From JADJVL01 sp046331545 (GTDB lineage Bacteria; Acidobacteriota; Holophagae; Holophagales; Holophagaceae), in the NCBI GenBank assembly GCA_046331545.1, contig JAXLQR010000002.1:1054001-1118000 (forward strand): a DNA stretch of 64,000 nt, in the 5' to 3' direction. Positions within the stretch are counted from its first letter, which is position 1, and every line of letters begins with the position of its first letter. Positions 53,018 to 59,120 of this stretch are shown piece after piece. Below the pieces are notes generated by a model. It worked only from the letters and a program-made list of their open reading frames with translations, ran no database searches and was not told the origin of the DNA. Position numbers and translations under genes: made by a program.

Positions 53018-53695
53018 ATGCGCATCCTCGACCTCTCCCCCGACCAGCGCCCCCGCGAGCGCGTCCTGGCGGGCCGCGGCGACGGCCTCGGCGAAGCCGA
53101 GCTGCTCGCCCTCCTCTGGGGTTCCGGCCAGCGCGGCCGCAGCGCCGTGGAGCTGGCCCAGGACCTCCTCTCCCGCGTGGGCGGGCTGCCCGGCCTCTTC
53201 GCCATGGGACTGCACGAGTGGATGGACCAGCAGGGGGTCGGCCCCGCCAAGGCCTGCCAGCTCTGGGCGGCCCAGGAGCTCTGCCGCCGCTCCCAGCGCG
53301 GCGGGGGACGCCTGCGGATCACCAGCCCCCGCGCCGCCGGCGCCTACCTGCTGCCGCTGTGCAAGGACTGGACGGAGGAGCGCTTCGGCCTCCTGGCCCT
53401 GAACGCCAAGGGCGACCTGCTCGCCGAGCGCATCCTCAGCCAGGGCACCGCCACGGCGACCCTCATCAGCCCCCGGGAATTCTTCCGCGAGGCCCTGCGC
53501 TACGGCGCCAGCTCGGCGCTGGCCTTCCACAACCACCCCAGCGGCGATCCGGCGCCCTCGAAGGAGGACGTCCAGCTCACCCGCCGCCTGCGGGCCGCCG
53601 GCGAGAGCCTCGGCGTGCCCCTGGCGGACCACCTGATCCTCGGCCACGACGCCTTCCACAGCTTCCGAGCGGCGGAAGGCTGGGACCACGCCTGA
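53018..53695 (+). CDS. radC: RadC/MPN-domain protein
   Basis: A 225-residue JAMM/MPN-fold protein with the metal motif HNHPSGDPAPSKED near residue 170 and the upstream Glu. An N-terminal helix-hairpin-helix-like region (GPAKACQLWAAQE) is also typical. RadC was once linked to DNA repair, but a role in repair is doubtful; in several bacteria it is induced with competence. The neighbourhood (ComEA-like, pilin-like) fits that. It begins two bases after the preceding gene. Confidence 0.93.
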   Translation: MRILDLSPDQRPRERVLAGRGDGLGEAELLALLWGSGQRGRSAVELAQDLLSRVGGLPGLFAMGLHEWMDQQGVGPAKACQLWAAQELCRRSQRGGGRLRITSPRAAGAYLLPLCKDWTEERFGLLALNAKGDLLAERILSQGTATATLISPREFFREALRYGASSALAFHNHPSGDPAPSKEDVQLTRRLRAAGESLGVPLADHLILGHDAFHSFRAAEGWDHA

Positions 53696-53706
53696 ACGGA
53701 GCCTCC

Positions 53707-54114
53707 ATGTACCGCGATCCCAAGGAACTGAAAGTCTTCGCCGTCGCCGACGGCCTCGCCTTCGAGCTGCACCAGGCCGGCCGACCCTGGGCCCGGGAGG
53801 TCCACGGCCACCTGCTGGAGCGCCTGCAGCGCGCGGTCCTGGCGCCGGTGCTGCACATCCTCGACGCCTGCCGCCAGCCCGGCACCGAGGCCTTCACCGG
53901 CGGCCTCGCGTCCGCCCAGCGCGCCGCCGAGGAGGCGCGCTATCTCCTCGACCTGGGCCAGCGGGTCGGGCTCCTCTCCGAGGAGGAGGCGAAAGCGCTC
54001 GAGGACCGCGCCCTGCACCTGGTGAAGTCCCTCGCCTGGCTCATCCGCTACCAGCGCGAGCGGGACCAGAGGCGCGCCGAGGCGATGGCGGCGGTGGACG
54101 GCGACCTGGACTAG
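53707..54114 (+). CDS. Small helical-bundle protein (four-helix/IVP-like)
   Basis: A 135-residue all-helical, soluble protein. The opening ELKVFAVADGLAFELHQAG and the regular helix pattern resemble the four-helix bundle family related to 23S rRNA intervening-sequence proteins, but the match is loose. It ends four bases before a copy of the tRNA-Ser 3' end. Function unknown. Confidence 0.6.
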   Translation: MYRDPKELKVFAVADGLAFELHQAGRPWAREVHGHLLERLQRAVLAPVLHILDACRQPGTEAFTGGLASAQRAAEEARYLLDLGQRVGLLSEEEAKALEDRALHLVKSLAWLIRYQRERDQRRAEAMAAVDGDLD

Positions 54115-54118
54115 GGAA

Positions 54119-54138
54119 TGGCGGTGGGAGCGAGATTC
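54119..54138. repeat. 20-base direct repeat of the tRNA-Ser(UGA) 3' end
   Basis: These 20 bases are identical to 54301-54320, which are the CCA, acceptor 3' strand and part of the T arm of the minus-strand tRNA-Ser gene. The copies are 182 bases apart. Such duplication of a tRNA 3' end is typical of integration sites. Confidence 0.7.
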
Positions 54139-54266
54139 CCCTCCGCGCCTCGCGCTCCGGGTCGCACGAATCGCTGGCCCGGCGCTGATCCCCTCCGCCT
54201 GTCCCCCGGACAGGCTCTGGGGGCGCCTACCGGCCAGCGATTCTGTGATTCGAATCCCGCTCCCAC
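54124..54266. repeat. tRNA-derived 143-base nested palindrome
   Basis: The outer arms (54124-54138 and 54252-54266) pair over 15 bases with one G-U. Inside are a perfect 12-bp stem (54168-54179 with 54232-54243), a GGCGC/GCGCC step and a central 7-bp hairpin (54198-54204 with 54208-54214). Both outer arms resemble the tRNA-Ser 3' end, one on each strand. It does not fold as a normal tRNA. Confidence 0.6.
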
Positions 54267-54272
54267 ACAAAT

Positions 54273-54295
54273 GCACCCGCCCGAGGGGCGGGTGC
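54273..54295 (-). terminator. Terminator of tRNA-Ser(UGA)
   Basis: A 10-bp stem (54273-54282 with 54286-54295), loop of three, lies six bases beyond the CCA end of the tRNA and is followed on the minus strand by ATTTGT. Confidence 0.7.
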
Positions 54296-54300
54296 GCCGT

Positions 54301-54388
54301 TGGCGGTGGGAGCGAGATTCGAACTCGCGGACGGTCGCCCGTCGTCGGTTTTCAAGACCGGTGCCTTAAACCGCTCGGCCATCCCACC
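54301..54388 (-). tRNA. tRNA-Ser (anticodon UGA)
   Basis: An 88-base gene including an encoded CCA. The acceptor stem GGTGGGA pairs with TCCCACC and the discriminator is G. The anticodon loop CTTGAAA gives UGA, reading UCN serine codons. A long variable arm, typical of tRNA-Ser, precedes the GTTCGAAT T loop. It is divergent from the tRNA-Ser(GCU) gene. Confidence 0.95.
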
Positions 54389-54432
54389 GTGCCTCCATCT
54401 TGGTCCGCCGCCCCACCGGGCCGCAAGGAGCC

Positions 54433-54461
54433 TTGCCCGTCAAGGCTTCGCGCGATAAGGT
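54433..54461 (+). promoter_or_regulatory. Likely promoter of tRNA-Ser(GCU)
   Basis: TTGCCC (54433-54438), 17 bases, then TAAGGT (54456-54461) would start transcription a few bases before the tRNA 5' end at 54471. Confidence 0.45.
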
Positions 54462-54470
54462 GGAGGCTTC

Positions 54471-54563
54471 GGAGAGTTGCCAGAGTGGCCGAATGGGTTC
54501 GCCTGCTAAGCGAAAGTCTCGGGTAAACCGGGACCGGGGGTTCGAATCCCCCACTCTCCGCCA
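54471..54563 (+). tRNA. tRNA-Ser (anticodon GCU)
   Basis: A 93-base gene with encoded CCA. The acceptor stem GGAGAGT pairs with ACTCTCC. The anticodon loop CTGCTAA gives GCU for AGC/AGU codons. The variable arm is long, as expected for tRNA-Ser, and the T loop is GTTCGAAT. A hairpin terminator with a T tract follows. Confidence 0.95.
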
Positions 54564-54569
54564 GAAAAG

Positions 54570-54592
54570 GCCGCCCATCGGGCGGCATTTTC
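54570..54592 (+). terminator. Terminator of tRNA-Ser(GCU)
   Basis: A 7-bp stem (54570-54576 with 54580-54586) with a 3-base loop, followed by ATTTTC. Confidence 0.85.
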
Positions 54593-54812
54593 GTTCGGGC
54601 GGAGCGTGGGGGATTCGACCGGCAGGGGCGCGCCGCTCGGGATGGGCGGCTGACGCGGGCGCGCGGCCTGGGCCGACCCGCCCGCCGTGCGGTTCGCGCC
54701 CCCGGAAACGACCGTTGGCCACCCCGTTCAGGGTGGATCGCGGCTTCCCGGAGGGGGGCTGGGGCCGGTGGAATAGCATTTCGGGACCAACCCTGTCTGC
54801 CTGGAGGATCCC

Positions 54813-55046
54813 TTGCGCACCGCCCCCCGCCTCGCCCTGAACCGTGAAACCCTGCGCAGCCTCGCCCCGTTCGAGGTGGAGGCCGTCGCCGCCGGCCTGG
54901 AACGCACCGTCGTCCAGTTCTCCAACGGGAACGGAGGCCTCTGCTCGGTGAGCATGGGCGTCACCGGCCAGAGCCTCGGCTGCACCACCGCGAGCCTCGC
55001 GGGAACCCTCGCGACGTCCGTGGTCTCCCTCGGCGTCCCGCACTAG
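54813..55046 (+). CDS. RiPP-like precursor peptide directly before the sensor kinase
   Basis: A 77-residue peptide starting with TTG, supported by a GGAGG ribosome site five bases upstream. Residues 6-17 (RLALNRETLRSL) carry the same leader pattern as the peptides at 17707 and 57082, followed by an acidic stretch (EVEAV). A Gly-Gly at 41-42 would release a 35-residue core with Cys44 and Cys57 and about a dozen Ser/Thr. Its stop lies three bases before the TTG start of the histidine kinase, so the two are surely one transcript. It may be a signal peptide for that kinase or a product controlled by it. Modification genes are not in the window. Confidence 0.72.
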   Translation: MRTAPRLALNRETLRSLAPFEVEAVAAGLERTVVQFSNGNGGLCSVSMGVTGQSLGCTTASLAGTLATSVVSLGVPH

Positions 55047-55049
55047 CCC

Positions 55050-56114
55050 TTGCCAGGCCCGGCGCCCGACACCGCCCTCTGGAGGCGCCTGCGCAGCAAG
55101 GCCCTCTGGGGGGCCTTCGCCTTCGTGGTGCTCGCGGTGCAGCCCTTCCTGGCCTGGAAGTGGCAGGCCATGGGGACGCCCCTCCTCCGGAGGGCGGGGG
55201 ACGAGCTGAGCCACATGCTCATGATGGGGTCCCTCGTCTGGCTCTCGCCCGTCCCCTGGGAATGGCGGAGCCCCTCGGGCAAGCCCATCCTCAGCTGGCC
55301 CGCGGCCCTGCGCGCCTTCCTGATGGGCGAGGCGGTGATGCTGGCGATCACCTACCTCGACAGCCTCGTCAGCATCCTCGCGGGGCTGAAGCCGAGCAGC
55401 CTCGGGGTCTACCTGCTGGACCTCTGCCTGTGGGGCCCCGCCTTCTTCCTCGTCGGCCTCCTCACCTCCCGGCAGGCGCGGCTCGAGCACGAGCGCGAGG
55501 GCATGCGGGAGAAGGTGGTCGAGGCCCAGGTGCGCCACCTCCAGGGCCAGCTCAATCCCCACGTCCTCTTCAACGCCCTGAACAGCCTCGCCGAGCTGCT
55601 CCAGCAGGACCCCGGCGAGGCCGAGCGCTGCCTGCGGTCCATGGCCAGCCTCCTGCGGCGCATCCTGGAGGCCTCGGAAGTGTCCTCCCACCCCCTGGGC
55701 GAGGAGCGGGCCCTCGTGGAGGACTACCTCGCGGTCGAGGCCGTCCGCCACGGGCGCCGGCTGCGGGTGGAGTGGGACTGGGACGCGGCGCTGGACGGGC
55801 TGCCGGTGATGCCCCTGCTCCTCCAGCCCCTCGTCGAGAACGCCCTGAAGCACGGTATCTCCCGGACGAGGCGCGGGGGCTGCCTGCGCCTCGCGGCGTG
55901 GCGGGAGGGCGCGCGCCTGCGGCTCCGGGTGGCCAACGAGGGGCCCGCCCCCGCCGCCGCGCCGGGCCCCCGCGCGGGGATCGGGCTCAAGAACCTCCGG
56001 GCCCGCCTCGCCCTGGCCTACGGGGATTCCGCCTTCCTCGACTTCCGCCGGGAGGAGCCCTGGACGCTGGCGGATCTCGACCTCCTCCTCCCGGAACACG
56101 CAGGTGCCCCATGA
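55050..56114 (+). CDS. LytS/YehU-type sensor histidine kinase
   Basis: A 354-residue membrane kinase starting with TTG at 55050. Four transmembrane helices occupy residues about 15-145, with no large periplasmic domain. The His_kinase domain has phosphoacceptor His171 in QLNPHVLFNALNSL and the N-box PLVENALKHG with Asn264, then GIGLKNLRARL. This kinase class pairs with LytTR regulators, and one follows with a four-base overlap. A membrane-embedded sensor region suits small hydrophobic or peptide ligands. The position behind a RiPP-like peptide gene suggests the ligand; this is inference. Confidence 0.92.
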   Translation: MPGPAPDTALWRRLRSKALWGAFAFVVLAVQPFLAWKWQAMGTPLLRRAGDELSHMLMMGSLVWLSPVPWEWRSPSGKPILSWPAALRAFLMGEAVMLAITYLDSLVSILAGLKPSSLGVYLLDLCLWGPAFFLVGLLTSRQARLEHEREGMREKVVEAQVRHLQGQLNPHVLFNALNSLAELLQQDPGEAERCLRSMASLLRRILEASEVSSHPLGEERALVEDYLAVEAVRHGRRLRVEWDWDAALDGLPVMPLLLQPLVENALKHGISRTRRGGCLRLAAWREGARLRLRVANEGPAPAAAPGPRAGIGLKNLRARLALAYGDSAFLDFRREEPWTLADLDLLLPEHAGAP

Positions 56115-56860
56115 TCCCGTTGACCGTCGCGCTGGTGGATGACGAGCCCCTGGCCCGCGCCCGGGTCTCCCGCATGCTCGCGGCGCTGGGCTGCCGCGTG
56201 GCGGGGGAGTTCGAGGACGCCGAGGAACTCCTCGAGGCCCTCGGACGGGGCCTCAGGCCGGACGCCCTCTTCCTGGACATCGAGATGCCGGGGGCCTCGG
56301 GGCTGGAGGCCCTGGCGGAGATCCCGGCGCCGCCTCCGGTGGTCTTCATCACCGCCTACCCCGAGCATGCCGTGCGGGCCTTCGACACCCAGGCCGTGGA
56401 CTACCTGCTGAAGCCGGTCTTCGAGGACCGCCTGGCCCGGGCCCTGGAGCGGGTCCAGCAGCAGCTCACCCTCCGCCGCGCGGGCCAGGACCCGAAACCC
56501 GCCGCCGCCCCGCCGGCGCGCTTCCCGGCCCGGGCCGGCGGCGGGCACCTCTTCCTGGAGTTCCGCAAGGTGAGCCATTTCGAGCTGGCGGACGGCGCCG
56601 TCTTCGCGTGGGCCGGAGGACAGCGCTTCCGCTCGCCCTGGGACAGCCTCGCCGAGGTGGAGAGCACCTTCCCGGACGCCGGCCTGCTCCGGATCCAGCG
56701 CAACCTGCTGGTGCGCCCCGAGACGGTCATCGGCCACCGCAGCCTTCCCAACGGACGCGCCAAGGTGCGTCTCGCCGACGGGAAGGAGCTCGAGGTGAGC
56801 CGCAGCATGACGCCTCGGCTCCGGGAGATCCTCGGCCTAGCCCGCGGCCAGCAGGGCTAG
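56111..56860 (+). CDS. LytTR-family response regulator
   Basis: A 249-residue regulator. The receiver domain has Asp10, Asp11 and phosphoacceptor Asp56 in DALFLDIEMPG, plus the Lys in YLLKPV. A Pro/Ala linker leads to a LytTR DNA-binding domain (FRSPWDSLAEVESTFPDAG, then IQRNLLVRPETVIGHRSL). LytTR regulators often control bacteriocin and peptide-signal genes. The ATG overlaps the kinase stop. The third peptide gene lies 222 bases downstream and is a plausible target. Confidence 0.93.
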   Translation: MIPLTVALVDDEPLARARVSRMLAALGCRVAGEFEDAEELLEALGRGLRPDALFLDIEMPGASGLEALAEIPAPPPVVFITAYPEHAVRAFDTQAVDYLLKPVFEDRLARALERVQQQLTLRRAGQDPKPAAAPPARFPARAGGGHLFLEFRKVSHFELADGAVFAWAGGQRFRSPWDSLAEVESTFPDAGLLRIQRNLLVRPETVIGHRSLPNGRAKVRLADGKELEVSRSMTPRLREILGLARGQQG

Positions 56861-57081
56861 GCGCCCCGTCCGCCCCCGCCCTCCCCTCCGTTCACGGCCC
56901 CGCGGACCGGGACGCCGCCCTTCAGGGCCTGCCTCCCGACGGCTCGCGGCCTCCGGCGAGACCCTTCGCGGGTGGTTCCTGGTGGCCCCCGGCGGGGCTC
57001 CGCACACTCCACCCATGCCCCGGCCTGGATGGCCAGCCCCCGGGCGACACCCTTTCCCCTTTTCCCCCCCCAGGAGACTTC

Positions 57082-57315
57082 ATGTCCTCCAAGAAGCTCA
57101 GCCTCACCAAGGAAACCCTCCGGCAGCTCAACGGCGAAGTCGACGCCGTGAACGCCGGGGTGCTGCCCACCCTCCACAACACCTGCTACTGCCCGGTGCC
57201 CACCACCACGATCATCCGCTTCACCGTGGGCGGCTGCCCGAGCATCGCCTGCACCATCAACACGATCGGGACGGACACCTCCATCAGCCTGCAGAACGGC
57301 ACCATCGCCCACTGA
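57082..57315 (+). CDS. RiPP-like precursor peptide downstream of the LytTR regulator
   Basis: A 77-residue peptide, the same length as the one at 54813. An AGGAGA ribosome site precedes the ATG. Residues 4-16 (KKLSLTKETLRQL) are the clearest lanthipeptide/natural-product leader of the three peptides. The C-terminal part has Cys35, Cys37, Cys52 and Cys57 and many Thr/Ser; a Gly-Gly at 50-51 is one possible cleavage point. Its C-terminal His follows a small residue as in the 54813 peptide (AH and PH). A terminator hairpin follows. The 221 bases upstream hold no gene and no clear promoter. Confidence 0.75.
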   Translation: MSSKKLSLTKETLRQLNGEVDAVNAGVLPTLHNTCYCPVPTTTIIRFTVGGCPSIACTINTIGTDTSISLQNGTIAH

Positions 57316-57335
57316 GGCCCCCGCGGCCGCACCGG

Positions 57336-57362
57336 GGCCCTCCGGCTCGCCGGGGGGCCTTC
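57336..57362 (+). terminator. Terminator after the third peptide gene
   Basis: A 10-bp GC stem (57336-57345 with 57350-57359, one G-U pair), loop CTCG, followed by TTC. It separates the peptide locus from the convergent GT-C-type gene. Confidence 0.6.
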
Positions 57363-57387
57363 GCGTTGCCGGGCGGCCCGCGGAGGG

Positions 57388-58971
57388 TCAGCGCCCGGCG
57401 GCTCCCTCGGAGGGGGCGCGGCGGGTCCAGGGCGTCTCGTAGACGACCATCTCGTCGCCCCCGGCCACGCGGTTGCGGACCAGGCGCACGCGGTGCACCG
57501 CGCGGAAGCCCGGGGTCCGCGGCAGCAGGGTGAACCACCCGGGGAAGATGATCAGGTAGTCCGGCCGGACCGCCTCGACGAAGCGGATGACGCCCGCCTC
57601 GCCCTCCCGGCGGTAGGGCAGGATGGCGGGCGTCACGAGACCCATCAGGTCCACGACCTCACGCCGGGAGAGGTAGGCGATGGCGCCGACGTCGTTGAGG
57701 GCCAGCCGGGCCTCCGGGGGCGTGTGGTCCGCGACCCAGCGGCCCAGGCTCTCGTGCATGGCCGAGATGTTCTGGACGGCCTCCCCGTTCCGCACCGCCG
57801 CGCCGGGCAGCTCCCGGATCCCCGCGAGGAGCAGCAGGGCGGCGGCCGCGAGGGGCACCCGGGCCCGGCCCCACCCCGCCGCCACCGCCAGGCGGCCCAG
57901 GGCGTGGGCCCCGGCGAGGGCGGCGACGAGGGCCAGCGGCAGCAGGTGGATCGAGTAGCGGCCCTCCTGGAAGGCCGGTCCGCGGTAGGGGGCCAGCAGG
58001 GCCATGCCGAGGGGGTGGAGGAGGAGCAGCGCCGCCGGCAGGGCGGCGCGCCGCCCGGGGCGGAGCCAGAGGCCCCCGAGGCCCACCAGGGCCAGGGGCG
58101 GCAGCAGGATGTTGGCGCGGGACAGCCAGAGCACCCACGCGGACAGGAACTCCCCGGGACGGTCCAGGAGCAGCGTCCGTGCCGGCTCCCGGGCCCCGCG
58201 CAGGAAGGCCACGAGCCCCCCCTCGATCTTGGCGGAGGCGGTCACTGGCAACGGGCTCCCCCCGGTCTTGAGGTTGAACAGGATCCAGGGGGCCAGCAGG
58301 AGCAGGGGCGGCAGCGCGGTCGCCAGCGCCCGGCGGAGGGTGAGGGGGCCGGCGAGCAGCAGGAGGGGCAGCAGGAGGATGGACTCGGGCCGGGCCAGGA
58401 CCGCCAGGCCCAGGGCCGTGGCCGCCGCGGCGGGGCGCCGGAGCGTGTGGAGCACCAGGGCCGTCGTGACCAGGAGGGCGGCGAGGGAGACCTCCATGCC
58501 GGAGAGGGCGCCCCAGAGCATCGGGCCCGTGAGCGCCACGGCCAGTCCTGCGGTCCAGCCCAGGAGGCGCCGTCCCGTCCACAGGGCGGCCAGCCGCGCC
58601 GCCATCCCCGCGGTGCCCAGGGCGCAGGCGATCCCGGCGGCCTTCGCGAAGGGCGGGCCGCCGCCGAGCCCGTGCCCCGCGGCGAGCAGCAGGGTCCAGA
58701 GGGGAGCGGTGGATCCGGCCACCGGCACGCCGGGGTTGGAGGAGAAGCCGTGCCCCTCGGCCAGGTTCCGGGCGAAGTGGAGGTGGATCCAGGTGTCGTC
58801 CAGGGGAAAGGAGGACCAGGCCCCGACGCCGGAGAGGCGGCGCTGGGTCGCCAGGAAGAGGGCCAGCCCCGCCGCGAGGGCGAAGGCCAGGGCCAGCAGG
58901 GCGGCCGCGGAACCCGACCGGCGCCATGGGGAAGGACGAGGGGCGCCGGGGGCGCGGACGGCGTTCGGCAT
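57388..58971 (-). CDS. GT-C-type polytopic glycosyltransferase-like protein
   Basis: A 527-residue membrane protein with about 11 helices. The first extracytoplasmic loop has FPLDDTWIHLHFARNLAEG, with the acidic pair that GT-C enzymes (ArnT/PMT relatives) use to act on polyprenyl-linked sugars. The C-terminal extracytoplasmic part (LALNDVGAIAYLSRREVVDL) also matches this group of unnamed mannosyltransferase-like proteins. Donor and acceptor are unknown. It is convergent with the peptide locus and divergent from rel. Confidence 0.8.
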   Translation of the reverse strand: MPNAVRAPGAPRPSPWRRSGSAAALLALAFALAAGLALFLATQRRLSGVGAWSSFPLDDTWIHLHFARNLAEGHGFSSNPGVPVAGSTAPLWTLLLAAGHGLGGGPPFAKAAGIACALGTAGMAARLAALWTGRRLLGWTAGLAVALTGPMLWGALSGMEVSLAALLVTTALVLHTLRRPAAAATALGLAVLARPESILLLPLLLLAGPLTLRRALATALPPLLLLAPWILFNLKTGGSPLPVTASAKIEGGLVAFLRGAREPARTLLLDRPGEFLSAWVLWLSRANILLPPLALVGLGGLWLRPGRRAALPAALLLLHPLGMALLAPYRGPAFQEGRYSIHLLPLALVAALAGAHALGRLAVAAGWGRARVPLAAAALLLLAGIRELPGAAVRNGEAVQNISAMHESLGRWVADHTPPEARLALNDVGAIAYLSRREVVDLMGLVTPAILPYRREGEAGVIRFVEAVRPDYLIIFPGWFTLLPRTPGFRAVHRVRLVRNRVAGGDEMVVYETPWTRRAPSEGAAGR

Positions 58972-59120
58972 CGGGGGCTCGCCGATGAAGGTCCCATGGG
59001 CCGCCGGCGGGGGTCAAGGCGGCGGCCCGCCTCCGGCCCGGAGGTCCCCGGCACGCGCTTCCTCCGCCATTCCATCACTTGCCCCCTGGCGTCGGTCCTG
59101 GAGCCATCCGACACTGGACC

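Noticed and set aside
54124..54266. A further tRNA or SRP RNA gene
   Set aside because: The structure has tRNA-like ends but no D arm or anticodon arm, and lacks the conserved SRP loop motif; treated as a repeat.
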